A DNA stretch of 64,000 nucleotides. It comes from Mycobacterium kyorinense (GTDB lineage Bacteria; Actinomycetota; Actinomycetes; Mycobacteriales; Mycobacteriaceae). Below are positions 15,389 through 24,592 of the stretch, in pieces (positions within the stretch are counted from its first letter, which is position 1; every line of letters begins with the position of its first letter). Under the pieces are notes generated by a model that was not told the DNA's origin, ran no database searches, and saw only the letters and a list, made by a program, of their open reading frames with translations. The stretch covers positions 1 through 64,000 of the forward strand of contig NZ_LQPE01000076.1 of NCBI RefSeq assembly GCF_002101735.1, written 5' to 3'. The translations under genes and the position numbers were made by a program.

Positions 15389-16846
15389 CTACATTTGCGC
15401 CCACACGATCTTGGTTTGCAGGTAGGTCTCGATACCCGCCTTGCCCGATTCGTACCCCCAACCGGATTGCTTGTATCCGCCAAAGGGCATGGAGTGGTCG
15501 AACTGCATCTGGCAGTTCAGCCCGACCGTTCCGGCCTTGAGCCGTTTGGCCAACCGGTGCGCCCGGCCGAGGTCGCGCGTCCATGCCGTCGCAGCCAACC
15601 CGTAGGTGCTGTTGTTGGCCAGGGCCACCGCTTCGTCGTCGTCGTCGAACGGCAGGATCGTGACCACGGGGCCGAAGATCTCCTCCTGGAATAGCCGGCT
15701 TGTGTCGGGGTCGACGTTGGTGACGACGGTCGGGTGCACGAAGTATCCCTTCCGATCCAGCCGGTGCCCGCCGGTGACCAGCTCGACGCCGTCGGCTTTG
15801 CCCTGGTCGAGGTAGCCCAAGACGCGGTTGAGCTGCTTTTGACTGATCAGCGGGCCGATCACGGCGCCCTCTTCCTTGGGGCCACCGAGTTGCATGGTGT
15901 TGGCCATGTTGGCGATCCCTTCCACGACCCGCTCGTAGACGCCACGCTGGGCGAACACGCGAGATCCGCACACACAGGCCTGGCCGGAGTGGATGAACGT
16001 GCCGAACGACGCCACCGTGATGGCCATATCCAGGTCCGCGTCATCGAAGATCAGCACCGGTGACTTGCCGCCGAGCTCCAGCGTGACCTTGTTGAGGTTG
16101 CTGCTGGCGGAGGCGTGCACGATTTCGCGGCCGACCTCGGTCGACCCGGTGAAGGCGACCTTTTCGACGTCGGGGTGCGCCGTGATCGCCGCACCCGCGG
16201 TGTGCCCGTAGCCCAGCAGTAAGTTGACGACGCCCTCCGGCACGCCGGCCTCGGCCAGGATCCGGTCCAACACGAGCGCCGACAGCGGGGTCTCCTCGGC
16301 GGGTTTGACCACGCTGCTGCAGCCCGCGGCCAGCGAGGGCGCCAGCTTGGCGCAGAAGTTGAACACTGGGCCGTTCCACGGGAAGATCAGCCCGACCACC
16401 CCGTAGGGCTCGCGCAGCGTGTAGACGTGCTGGTGCGATTCGATGCCGGTCAGCCCGCCGGTGTTCACGTCGCGTGCGATGCCGTCGATCTTGGTGCACC
16501 AGCCGGCGTAGTACCGGAACCATTCGGACCCGACTTTGGTGATGATCTGCGCCTGGGCCGGCGGGATGCCGGCGTTGACGGATTCCAGTTCGGCGAGGAT
16601 GTTCGCGTTCTCGTCGATCAGGTCGGCGATCCGCCACAGCACCCGGGCCCGGTCGTAGTCGGCCATGCCCGACCACACCCCCGATTCGGCGGTCGCCTTC
16701 GCCCGCGCCACCGCCTCGTCGACGGCCTCGGGGCCGCAATCGGTGAACTCGGTGAGCTGCTCTTCGGTGGCGGGATCGATGACCGGAATTACCTCGCCGG
16801 TGCCCGGTCGTTTACGAATCTCGTCGAGCACATCCTGGACCGTCAT
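15389..16846 (-). CDS. NAD(P)-dependent aldehyde dehydrogenase
   Basis: 485 residues, normal length for the ALDH superfamily. It oxidises an aldehyde to the acid with NAD(P)+. Catalytic residues are present: N158 in IFPWNGPVFN, E257 in TLELGGKSPV and C291 in HSGQACVCGSR. Cofactor motif AFTGSTEVG at 231-239 is intact, as are EIFGPVVTILPF and the C-terminal MPFGGYKQSGWG oligomer strand. The substrate is not evident. About 105 bp separate it from the start-side neighbour, a LacI-type regulator also on the minus strand, which may control it. Confidence 0.9.
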   Translation of the reverse strand: MTVQDVLDEIRKRPGTGEVIPVIDPATEEQLTEFTDCGPEAVDEAVARAKATAESGVWSGMADYDRARVLWRIADLIDENANILAELESVNAGIPPAQAQIITKVGSEWFRYYAGWCTKIDGIARDVNTGGLTGIESHQHVYTLREPYGVVGLIFPWNGPVFNFCAKLAPSLAAGCSSVVKPAEETPLSALVLDRILAEAGVPEGVVNLLLGYGHTAGAAITAHPDVEKVAFTGSTEVGREIVHASASSNLNKVTLELGGKSPVLIFDDADLDMAITVASFGTFIHSGQACVCGSRVFAQRGVYERVVEGIANMANTMQLGGPKEEGAVIGPLISQKQLNRVLGYLDQGKADGVELVTGGHRLDRKGYFVHPTVVTNVDPDTSRLFQEEIFGPVVTILPFDDDDEAVALANNSTYGLAATAWTRDLGRAHRLAKRLKAGTVGLNCQMQFDHSMPFGGYKQSGWGYESGKAGIETYLQTKIVWAQM

Positions 16847-16950
16847 AGGTCTCCCCTTCTCGCGTCATTGCGATGTCTTGGTTTCGGGGCGCCCGTTCTA
16901 TCGGGGATCGCCAGGCCGTAGGTTATGCGCTTAACCAACGGATGTCCAGG

Positions 16951-17952
16951 CTACGTGGATGACCGCACGATCAGGTGAGCGACGTCGGTGGGCTGCGGAG
17001 CCGGCGGGGCCGGATAGCCCAGTTTGGCGAGGACAGCCGCGATGGCGGCGTCGGCCACCGCAACTGGGTTGAACTCCACCGTGGTCAGCGGCGGCGTGCT
17101 GAATTCCCCCACGGGATTGGCGTCCACGCCCATCACGGCGAGGTCGGCCGGGCAGCGCAGTCCCGCCTCACGAATGCCGTAGAGCACCAGGCAGGCGATC
17201 TCGTCGCTTTGCGCGCACACCGCGGTCACGCCGGCACTTACCCAGCGCGTCACGACGTCGGCCGCATTGTCGACGGTGACATCGTCGACGCTGATCGGCG
17301 GAAGTTTCTGCGCTCGCGCGGCGCGGGCAACACCCTCCAGCCAATAGTCGCCCAGCGCACGCCATTTGGCGATCGCGGTGTAAGCAAACGCGATCTTGCG
17401 GTGCCCACGGGAGACCAAGTGCTCGACGCGAAGCGCGCCGACCGACAAATGAGGATCACCGAGGGCGGGCAGCGTCCCGATCTCGATCAAGGGCACATTG
17501 GCGGCGTCCACCGCGCCGCGTGCATCCTCGCTCAGCGGGAACAGGCTGGTGACGGCAATCGGGTCGAGGCTGTCGACCGCGTCGATGACGTGCTGATCGT
17601 CCTCGGTCTCGAAGATCTGCACCTGCAGCAAACCGCGGCGGGCCAGTTCGGTGGTCATCCGGCTGCCCGCCTGCATCGGCATCTCGCCCACCGCCACCCG
17701 CGGCACCACATACAAGACCACCCCGCTCTTGCCGCTGGCGAGATTGCGCGCGGCGACGTGGGGCCGGTAGCCCAGCTGCTCAGCCGCCCGGTAGACCGCC
17801 TCGCGGGTGCGCGAGGAGATGCGCCGGCCTTCGGAATTGTTCAGGACATAGCTGACCGTCGCGGTCGACACGCTCGCCAGACGGGCCACGTCGGCGTGCG
17901 TGGGGCGCGCGGCTTTGGCTACATTCGGTGCCTCACCGTCCGGATCAGCCAT
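16951..17952 (-). CDS. LacI-family transcriptional regulator
   Basis: 333 residues. The N-terminal helix-turn-helix THADVARLASVSTATVSYVLNN (about 17-38) with the hinge helix (AVYRAAEQLGYRPHVAARNLASG) is classic LacI/GalR. The periplasmic-binding-protein-like sugar sensor follows, with the C-terminal VMGVDANPVGEFSTPPLTTVEF pattern. It probably responds to a sugar-like ligand and represses itself or neighbours: the ALDH downstream on the same strand and the glycosyltransferase 58 bp away on the opposite strand are candidates. No operator could be defined with confidence. Confidence 0.9.
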   Translation of the reverse strand: MADPDGEAPNVAKAARPTHADVARLASVSTATVSYVLNNSEGRRISSRTREAVYRAAEQLGYRPHVAARNLASGKSGVVLYVVPRVAVGEMPMQAGSRMTTELARRGLLQVQIFETEDDQHVIDAVDSLDPIAVTSLFPLSEDARGAVDAANVPLIEIGTLPALGDPHLSVGALRVEHLVSRGHRKIAFAYTAIAKWRALGDYWLEGVARAARAQKLPPISVDDVTVDNAADVVTRWVSAGVTAVCAQSDEIACLVLYGIREAGLRCPADLAVMGVDANPVGEFSTPPLTTVEFNPVAVADAAIAAVLAKLGYPAPPAPQPTDVAHLIVRSST

Positions 17953-18010
17953 GCCTCATCGTGGCACGCCGACATGCCATCCGGCACCACCGCGGGTTAT
18001 GTTGCGCCCG

Positions 18011-19174
18011 ATGAGATTCGTACTGGCCGGCTACGGGAGTCGCGGGGATATCGAGCCCTGCCTGGCCGTCGGCACAGAGTTAACGCGGCGCGGTCACGAC
18101 GTCCGTATGGCGGTTCCGCCCGACATGCTCGGCTTCGCCGCGTCGGTGGGGCTTGCCACGGTCGCCTACGGGCAGGACACCCGGGAGCAGACCAACGCGG
18201 CCACGGATTTCCTTCGCCAGGTACAGAATCCGATCATTGCGTTGGCCGACGTTGCCGAGCGGGTTACCCGGGCCTGGTTGGACAAGAGCACGACGCTGAC
18301 GTCCTTGGCCGACGGCGCCGACCTGCTCCTGGCGGGAATGAACGAGCAAGCTCTCGCCGCCAATGTCGCGGAGTACCAAGGCATTCCGCTGGCTGCGCTG
18401 CACTTCTTCCCGGCCCGGATATGGTCGTCGGGCCCGCTGTACGCGCCGATCACGAAGGCGGCCGAAGAGGCCCAACGCCGTGCGCTGGGGCTGGCGGAAG
18501 CGACAGGACGCATATCGCTGGAAATCCAGGCCTACGACCAGCTTTGTCTGCCCGGGCCGGCGACCGAATGGGTGGAACGCGACGACCGACGGCCCTTCGT
18601 CGGCGCGCTGACGCTGGGGTTGCCGACGGACGAGGACGACAAGGTCTTGTCCTGGATTGCGGCCGGAACGGCGCCGATCTACTTCGGCTTCGGCAGCACG
18701 CCGATCGCCTCCCCCGCCGACCTGGTCGACATGATCGGCGCGGCGTGCAGGCAGTTGGGCGAACGGGCGTTGATATGCGGGGGCGCCAACGACTTCAGCG
18801 ATATTCCGCATCCCGAACACGTGCAGATCGTGCGCGCAGTGAATCACGCTGCCGTGCTTCCCGTCTGCCGCGCCGTCGTTCACCACGGGGGTGCCGGCAC
18901 CACGGCCGCCGGCGTGCGGGCGGGAATTCCGACATTGATCCTCTGGCACTGGCTGGATCAGCCCATGTGGGCAGCTGGTGTCGAACAGCTGAAAATTGGC
19001 TTGGCGCGCCAGTTTTCATCCACCACCAAGGAATCGCTGGTCGCGGACCTGCGTGCCGTCCTCACGCCGCAATACGCCAGCCGGGCTGCCGAGGTGGCCA
19101 GCCAGATGAGCACGCCTGCCGAAAGCGTCGCCCGGGCCGCCGATCTCCTGGAACGCGCTGCCCGCCAGCATTAG
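18011..19174 (+). CDS. UGT/MGT-like family 1 glycosyltransferase
   Basis: 387 residues from the ATG at 18011 (MRFVLAGYGSRGDIEP); longer starts overlap the LacI gene and lack similarity. It has two Rossmann-like domains: the N-terminal acceptor domain begins with GSRGDIEPCLAVGTELTRRGHDV, and the C-terminal donor-binding signature is VVHHGGAGTTAAGVRAGIPTLILWHWLDQPMWA. This GT1 pattern is shared with antibiotic and glycopeptidolipid glycosyltransferases such as M. tuberculosis Rv1524/Rv1526c. It likely adds a sugar from an NDP-sugar to a lipid or small molecule. Convergent overlap of 4 bases with tenA. Confidence 0.85.
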   Translation: MRFVLAGYGSRGDIEPCLAVGTELTRRGHDVRMAVPPDMLGFAASVGLATVAYGQDTREQTNAATDFLRQVQNPIIALADVAERVTRAWLDKSTTLTSLADGADLLLAGMNEQALAANVAEYQGIPLAALHFFPARIWSSGPLYAPITKAAEEAQRRALGLAEATGRISLEIQAYDQLCLPGPATEWVERDDRRPFVGALTLGLPTDEDDKVLSWIAAGTAPIYFGFGSTPIASPADLVDMIGAACRQLGERALICGGANDFSDIPHPEHVQIVRAVNHAAVLPVCRAVVHHGGAGTTAAGVRAGIPTLILWHWLDQPMWAAGVEQLKIGLARQFSSTTKESLVADLRAVLTPQYASRAAEVASQMSTPAESVARAADLLERAARQH

Positions 19175-19836
19175 ACGGGCCACACTTCGCGTCGCCATGC
19201 GGCGTCGAAGAACATCCACTCGTAGCGTGCGGCGGTGGCGAAATGCTCCCGCGCGCGAGCCTCTTCGGCGGCACCCAACGTCGCGCCGACCCCGTCGGCC
19301 AGGGTCAGCACCTCGTCAACCAAGGTCTGATACTGCTCGTCGGCATACGTGTCGATCCACCGTTGATAGCGCGGGTCCGGCGAGCCCCGGGTGACCAGCT
19401 CCGTACCCACCTCGGCGTAGATCCAGTAACACGGCAACACCGCCGCCAGCCCGTCGGCGAAGCTGCCGCCGTACCCGGTGGCCAGCAGATAACTGGTGTA
19501 GACGCGGGTCGTCGGCGCAACCGGAACGGTATCGGGGTTGTCGATGCCGAGTTCGGGCAGCAGCGATTCGTGCAGCGCCAGTTCGACGTCGACGGTGGCG
19601 GCGGCGTGCCGCGCGAACATGCCGACGCCCGCCAGGGTGGGCGCCTTGCTGCCGACGACCGCCAGCGTCCGCGCGAAATCATTTAAGTAGTACGCGTCCT
19701 GCACCACGTAGTGGGCGAAAGCCGCCGGGTCGAGCCGGCCGTCGGTGAGGCCGGCCAGGAATGGGTGATCCCGGATCGCGGCGTATATGCCGGCTGCCTC
19801 GGCCCACAGTCGTCCGGTCCAGCCATCTCGCCTCAC
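19171..19836 (-). CDS. tenA: TenA/thiaminase II family aminopyrimidine hydrolase
   Basis: 221 residues from a GTG at 19836, giving the usual TenA length; the frame continues to 19908 but would overlap the divergent oxidase. TenA salvages thiamin by hydrolysing aminomethyl-pyrimidine breakdown products. Family residues visible: HPFLAGLTDGRLDPAAFAHYVVQDAYYL, the catalytic Cys in AVLPCYWIYAEVG, and the C-terminal Glu region REHFATAARYEWMFFDAAW. Its start is only about 8 bases from the divergent FAD oxidase start, so the two must share a very compact promoter region, or both be leaderless. Confidence 0.85.
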   Translation of the reverse strand: MRRDGWTGRLWAEAAGIYAAIRDHPFLAGLTDGRLDPAAFAHYVVQDAYYLNDFARTLAVVGSKAPTLAGVGMFARHAAATVDVELALHESLLPELGIDNPDTVPVAPTTRVYTSYLLATGYGGSFADGLAAVLPCYWIYAEVGTELVTRGSPDPRYQRWIDTYADEQYQTLVDEVLTLADGVGATLGAAEEARAREHFATAARYEWMFFDAAWRREVWPV

Positions 19837-19843
19837 TCCTGCG

Positions 19844-20947
19844 ATGATTCCAGGTGTGCACCGCAGCGATGTCGGGGTGATCGGCGCCGGAATTGTCGGG
19901 TTGGCCACCGCCGCCGCGCTGACCGAGCGCGGGGTTTCGGTGACCGTCTACGAGCGCGGCGTGCCAGGGCAGGGTCAATCGGGCGGCCAGTCACGCATCT
20001 TCCGGCATGCCCACGACGATCCCCGCCTGGTTGCCCTCGCCAAGTCGAGCCGGCTGATCTGGGACGAGTGGGGCGATCGGTTCGGGGTCGAATTGGTCTC
20101 TGGGGACGGCGTGGTGGCGATGGGGCCGTCCGCCGAGCGCCGCCTCGACGTCATGCACGACGTGGGTGGGCTCGCCGTTAGCCGCATCGACGCCGGCGAG
20201 CTGCGCGAGCGGCTGCCCATTCTCGGCGACTTCGACGGTGCCGCGGTTCTCGACGAGCGCGGCGGCTCGATTCGCACGACGGCGGCGATCGCTGCGCTCA
20301 CCGCCGCGCTCCCCGGCGAGTTGGTTGCTGACGAGGTGTTACTCGTGCGCCCCACGCCGGACGGCACGGTCGAGGTTCGCGCCGGCGGTGTGACCGCCGA
20401 ACACGGCAGCGTGGTGGTGTGCGCCGGGCGCGGCACCGCTGCGCTTGCCCGCGGGGTCGGGCTGGCCTTGCCGGTCCGCACCGGCGCCCATGTGCGCCTG
20501 ACCTATGACGTCCGTGGCGGACCACCGCCCACGCTGGCATGCCTGCAGGACGGCAGCGGCGCATTCGGGGAGACCGGCATCTACGCGGCGGCGGAGCCCG
20601 GCAACGGCCGTTACGCCGTCGGGCTCAGCGACTATGTCGATGCGCCCGACGGTGGCCTGCTGGATCCGGCGGCCCTGGCCCAGCTTGCGGAGCGGGCAAC
20701 CGGTTACGTCGAACGTGCTCTGCCCGGCCTTGATCCCAGGCCCGTCGACGTCCGGCATTGCTGGGTCACCGAATTGCCCTGGGGCTCAGACGGTGTGGGC
20801 GTCTGGGAGGCCGACGGGATGTATTTCGTTGCAGGACATAATCTTTACAAGCACGCACCGGCGCTCGGCCGCGCGCTTGCGGCCGCAGCGACGGGTGACG
20901 GCCTGCTCGACGAGCTGCGGCCCGACGCCAAGCTGGGCGCCCGCTGA
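19844..20947 (+). CDS. FAD-dependent amine/sarcosine oxidase-like protein (DAO superfamily)
   Basis: 367 residues from the ATG at 19844; a GTG at 19855 is an alternative, and the longer start at 19787 would overlap tenA. The N-terminal FAD motif VGVIGAGIVGLATAAALTER and the GGQSRIFRHAHDDPRLVAL stretch are typical of sarcosine and N-methyl-amino-acid oxidases; in those, a Cys near the C-terminus holds FAD covalently. The C-terminal FVAGHNLYKHAPALGRALA completes the FAD site. Substrate unknown. Its tenA neighbour raises the possibility of a thiamin-related role, since ThiO glycine oxidase is in the same superfamily, but the sequence looks more sarcosine-oxidase-like. Confidence 0.8.
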   Translation: MIPGVHRSDVGVIGAGIVGLATAAALTERGVSVTVYERGVPGQGQSGGQSRIFRHAHDDPRLVALAKSSRLIWDEWGDRFGVELVSGDGVVAMGPSAERRLDVMHDVGGLAVSRIDAGELRERLPILGDFDGAAVLDERGGSIRTTAAIAALTAALPGELVADEVLLVRPTPDGTVEVRAGGVTAEHGSVVVCAGRGTAALARGVGLALPVRTGAHVRLTYDVRGGPPPTLACLQDGSGAFGETGIYAAAEPGNGRYAVGLSDYVDAPDGGLLDPAALAQLAERATGYVERALPGLDPRPVDVRHCWVTELPWGSDGVGVWEADGMYFVAGHNLYKHAPALGRALAAAATGDGLLDELRPDAKLGAR

Positions 20948-20954
20948 GCCCGGG

Positions 20955-21962
20955 CTATCGGCTGCGGATCCAGCGCGGTAGCCCGAATGACCGGAGCACA
21001 TTGTTTTCGAAGCGGGTCATCGCGCAGATCCGCTCGCCGGCAAGTGTCAGGACATAGAGGCCCACGCCGTGGCTGATGCCGTTGCCGCCGCGCAAGTAGG
21101 CCCCGAACGCCGGCTGTCCATTTGCGCGCGTCGGCACCAGGTCGAACCTCCGCTCGGAGCGGAAGATGCTGGCGCAGAACGACGTAACGACGCCGCGGCC
21201 TTCATACTCGAACGGCATCGGTGGCATCGAGACAAAAACGTCGTCGGTCAGAAGCTCCACCAGCGCCTCGAGATCGGCTGACTCCCAGGCACGGACGAAT
21301 TTCGCGACGACCGCATCCTCCGCGGCCGAGTGCGCCGCCGGAGGTGGTTCGCGATCACCCCCGAGCTGTCGACGGCGCAGACCGGCGCGCGCCCGCTTGA
21401 GTGCGCTGTTGGCGGCGTCGACGGTCGAGTCCAGCATCTGGGCCACCTCGCCCGCCCCGAATCCGAGGACGTCGCGCAGGATCAGCACAGCGACCTGCCG
21501 GGGCGGCAGCGACTGAAGGGCGGTCACGAACGCCAACGAAATCGATTCCCTCTGCTCGTACTGGGCTTCGGGGCTGCCCGCCACATCGAAGTCGAGCATG
21601 ACGTCCGGCAGCGGCTCAAGCCAGACGATCTCGCCCAGCCGGGTCGGTTCGGGCGGCACGACACCGGGCACGTTCCACTCCTTGGCCGGGCGCCGGGAAG
21701 CAGACCGGCGCATGTTCAGGCATCGGTTGGTGGCGATCCGGTAGAGCCAAGTGCGAAACGAGGACCGTTCCTGGAAACCTGCCAGGGCTTGCCAGGCGGC
21801 AACCAGCGTGTCCTGAAGCGCATCCTCGGCATCCTGGAAGGAGCCGAGCATCCGGTAGCAGTGCACCAACAGCTCTCGGCGGTGCGGCTCGGTCACCTCG
21901 CGGAATGCATCGCGGTCACCGGCTCGGGCCATGGACATCAGGTCGTCGCGCACCACCCGCAT
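20955..21962 (-). CDS. ECF sigma factor with C-terminal SnoaL-like domain
   Basis: 335 residues. Sigma region 2 (RRELLVHCYRMLGSFQDAEDALQDTLVAAWQAL, then SFRTWLYRIATNRCLNMRR) and region 4 (ALQSLPPRQVAVLILRDVLGFGAGEVAQMLDSTVDAANSALKRARAGL) are clear. Residues from about 210 form a SnoaL-like fold (AKFVRAWESADLEALVELLTDDVFVSMPPM), the extension that regulates ECF sigma factors lacking a separate anti-sigma. It resembles mycobacterial SigG/SigJ types. It is divergent from a RibD-like reductase gene, with about 150 bp between them, which is the obvious candidate target. Alternative start at the internal Met10. Confidence 0.85.
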   Translation of the reverse strand: MRVVRDDLMSMARAGDRDAFREVTEPHRRELLVHCYRMLGSFQDAEDALQDTLVAAWQALAGFQERSSFRTWLYRIATNRCLNMRRSASRRPAKEWNVPGVVPPEPTRLGEIVWLEPLPDVMLDFDVAGSPEAQYEQRESISLAFVTALQSLPPRQVAVLILRDVLGFGAGEVAQMLDSTVDAANSALKRARAGLRRRQLGGDREPPPAAHSAAEDAVVAKFVRAWESADLEALVELLTDDVFVSMPPMPFEYEGRGVVTSFCASIFRSERRFDLVPTRANGQPAFGAYLRGGNGISHGVGLYVLTLAGERICAMTRFENNVLRSFGLPRWIRSR

Positions 21963-22110
21963 GACCTCCGTCCCGCCGCTCGCCAGCTACTTCTACCTCG
22001 TATGGACACCGGCCGAGAGGTGAATTGGGCGATCGGGCGGCGCCCAACACCCCGATCTCGCGGTGTCTACATCGGTAGTCGGACAAACCCAGCAGAAGGA
22101 GGCGCCCCCA

Positions 22111-22710
22111 ATGGGAAAGCTCGTCATGAGCGAGTTCGTCTCGCTCGACGGGGTCATCCAGGACCCTGACGGACAAGAAGGCTTCGTAGTCGGCGGCTGG
22201 GTCGGCAAGGTCTTGGATCACGACGAGCTCAGCAAGGTCAAGTTCGACGAGGCGCTGGCTGCCGAGGCCCTGCTGTTCGGGCGGCGAAGCTACGAGTGGT
22301 TCGCGCAGCGGTGGCCACGGCGGCGTGGTGATTTGGCAGACCGGCTGAACAGCTTGCCCAAACACGTCGTGTCGTCGACCTTGCACGATCCGGAATGGAC
22401 CAACACCAGCGTGCTCAGGGGTGAAGTGGCGAAAGCGGTCTCGAAGCTGAAGCAAGAAGTCGCCGGGGACATCGTCGTCTATGCCAGTTTCCAGCTCTTG
22501 CACACGCTGCTCGCGCACGACCTCGTCGACGAGATGCGGCTGACAATCGTGCCGGTGGTCCTCGGTGCCGGAGAGCGGCTCTTCACACGGATCGGAGACC
22601 CAAAACCCATGCGCCTCACCGGCATCCGGACCGTCGACGACCAGATGGTCCTGTTGACCTACCGGCCCGCTCGTAACACCTTGACTACGGCACGCCCAGT
22701 GCGCCGCTGA
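22111..22710 (+). CDS. RibD C-terminal/dihydrofolate reductase-like protein
   Basis: 199 residues from the ATG at 22111 with AGGAGG 7 bases upstream. The fold of the RibD_C/DHFR superfamily is shown by KLVMSEFVSLDGVIQDP, EALLFGRRSYEWFAQRW, LPKHVVSST, DIVVYASFQLLHTLLAHDLVDEMRLTIVPVVLGAGERLF. NAD(P)H-dependent reductase activity is likely, substrate unknown; such genes often sit beside ECF sigma factors. Its 3' end overlaps the convergent FAAL gene by 26 bases. Confidence 0.85.
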   Translation: MGKLVMSEFVSLDGVIQDPDGQEGFVVGGWVGKVLDHDELSKVKFDEALAAEALLFGRRSYEWFAQRWPRRRGDLADRLNSLPKHVVSSTLHDPEWTNTSVLRGEVAKAVSKLKQEVAGDIVVYASFQLLHTLLAHDLVDEMRLTIVPVVLGAGERLFTRIGDPKPMRLTGIRTVDDQMVLLTYRPARNTLTTARPVRR

Positions 22711-24532
22711 GATATTCGGCGCGGCAGGCCCGGCGGGCCAGCTTGCCGCTGGTGGTGCGAGGGATTGCACCGGCGGGAACGATGCGCACGTCGGAGACGG
22801 TCAGGCCGTGCCGGTGTGTCACCGCTTTCCGGATGGCCTCGATTGCCGGCTGCGGATCACCGCGCCCGGTGCCCGCCGCGCGTTCGGCGATGATCACCAA
22901 ACGAGTGGCGCTGTCGTCGTCGTTCGCCGGCACAGTGAAGGCCACCACGTAACCTTTCCGCACCGTCGGCGACGCCTCGGCAGCGGTGGCTTCGATGTCC
23001 TGCGGATAGTGGTTGCGGCCGTCGACGGTCACCAGATCGACGATTCGGCCGATGACGTAGAGCTCCCCGTCGAGATACATGCCCAGATCCCCGCTGCGCA
23101 GCCAGGTGCCGTCGTCGCGTGAGCCGTCGGCGTGGCTGCCTTGTGGAAGCCGGGCCCGCAGGGTGGCACCGAAGGCCGCCCGCGTTTCGTCGGGTCGTCC
23201 CCAGTAACCCCGGCCGATGTTGTTGCCCTGCAACCAGATTTCGCCCACTTCACCGTCGGGCAGTTCCTCGCCGGTGTCCGGGTTGACGATCACGGCCCAC
23301 TGGCTGCGGGCGATCCGGCCGCAGGACACCTGCGCCACCGCGTTGGGCGCGTCTGCCGCGACTCGCACGGCATGACCGGCGCCCAATTGCTCGCGGTCGA
23401 GATACACCACCGACGCTTGCGTATCCGGATCGGTGGTCGAGATGAACAACGTTGCCTCCGCCATCCCGTACGAGGGCTTGAACGCGGTGCGCGGTAATCC
23501 GTACGGCGCGAACGCCTCGTTGAACGCGGTCATCGCCTCGATGCTGACCGGTTCGGAGCCGATGATCAGCACGACGTTGCTCAGGTCGACGTCCTCGCCC
23601 GGGGCGGGCAAGCCGCGCTGTGCGGTCCACTCGTAGGCGAAGTTCGGCGCCGCGGTGACCACTCGGCTGTGCCGCGACTCGGCCGACATCGCATGAATCC
23701 AGCGCTGCGGCCGACGGACAAACGCAGTCGGCGACATCAGTGTCGAGTGCCCGCCGTACACCGCCGGGAAGCCGATCATCGAGAGGCCCATGTCGTGGTA
23801 GAGCGGTAACCAGCTGACGCCGTGGGTGTTTCGGTCCAAGAGGTCGATCGACAGGATCATCTGTATCAGGTTTGTGCCCACCGCCCGGTGTGTGACCTCG
23901 ACGCCAACCGGCGGCCGCGTCGACCCGGACGTGTACTGCAGGTGCGAAATGGCGTCGATTTCGAGGCTGACAGGAACGAACGCCTCGGCCGCCGAGTCGG
24001 GTATCTGATCGATGACCAGCACTTGCGGATGTTGGCCGCGCGGAAGCGTCGCCAGAAACGCCTCGACGGAGTCGGTCGCCGCGGCTGTCGTCAGGACCAC
24101 GGTCGGCCGGGCGTCGCGAAGCGCGATGTCGAGGCGTTCGGCATGGCCGGGAAGTTCCGGCGCGAACAACGGCACCGCGATGGTTCCCGCCTTGACCGCG
24201 GCGTAGAACCCGGCCACGTAGTCGAGGCCCTGCGGCGCGAGGACGGCCACCCGGTCGCCCTGGTCGGCGGCTTGTTGCAGGCGTGCACCAATGGCTCGCA
24301 GTCGCACACCGAATTGAGTCCAGGTCAGTTCGACGGCCTGTCCCTCATTCGAGCGGGTGTAGTCGAGGTAGCGGTACGCGACCGCGTCCCCGACGTTGGC
24401 GATGTTGCGGTCGATCAGCGAAATCAGGTTGACATCCGCCGGCAGCGCGATGCCGCCATCGGCGTCCAGGCAGTCCTCGATCTGCAGCAAGCCCTGACCG
24501 GTCACGGATTGCCGCGGGATGCCTCGACCCAT
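22685..24532 (-). CDS. Fatty-acyl-AMP ligase (FadD family, FAAL type)
   Basis: 615 residues. FAALs activate fatty acids as acyl-adenylates and hand them to polyketide synthases. The A3 loop HLQYTSGSTRPPVGVEVTH, A5 PSYGMAEATLFIS, hinge region LYVIGRIVDLVTVDGRNHYPQDIEA and C-terminal Lys in TTSGKLARRACR are present. The RNHYPQDIE motif and the insertion after A6-A7 typify FAAL rather than acyl-CoA ligase. No polyketide synthase is adjacent, so the acceptor must be elsewhere, or the protein serves another pathway. ATG 24532; the methyltransferase gene on the same strand ends 60 bp upstream and could be co-transcribed. Confidence 0.9.
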   Translation of the reverse strand: MGRGIPRQSVTGQGLLQIEDCLDADGGIALPADVNLISLIDRNIANVGDAVAYRYLDYTRSNEGQAVELTWTQFGVRLRAIGARLQQAADQGDRVAVLAPQGLDYVAGFYAAVKAGTIAVPLFAPELPGHAERLDIALRDARPTVVLTTAAATDSVEAFLATLPRGQHPQVLVIDQIPDSAAEAFVPVSLEIDAISHLQYTSGSTRPPVGVEVTHRAVGTNLIQMILSIDLLDRNTHGVSWLPLYHDMGLSMIGFPAVYGGHSTLMSPTAFVRRPQRWIHAMSAESRHSRVVTAAPNFAYEWTAQRGLPAPGEDVDLSNVVLIIGSEPVSIEAMTAFNEAFAPYGLPRTAFKPSYGMAEATLFISTTDPDTQASVVYLDREQLGAGHAVRVAADAPNAVAQVSCGRIARSQWAVIVNPDTGEELPDGEVGEIWLQGNNIGRGYWGRPDETRAAFGATLRARLPQGSHADGSRDDGTWLRSGDLGMYLDGELYVIGRIVDLVTVDGRNHYPQDIEATAAEASPTVRKGYVVAFTVPANDDDSATRLVIIAERAAGTGRGDPQPAIEAIRKAVTHRHGLTVSDVRIVPAGAIPRTTSGKLARRACRAEYLSGALGVP

Positions 24533-24592
24533 ACCAGCAGTTTATTGACGCACAGCCACTTTGAGCTCGCTCAGGGGAAGCCGTGGCGCGAA

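Noticed and set aside
16975..19686. A 903-codon open frame on the plus strand
   Set aside because: It runs antisense through the LacI gene and in a wrong frame through the glycosyltransferase and tenA; composition is Arg/Gly/His-rich with no protein signatures, typical of high-G+C shadow frames.
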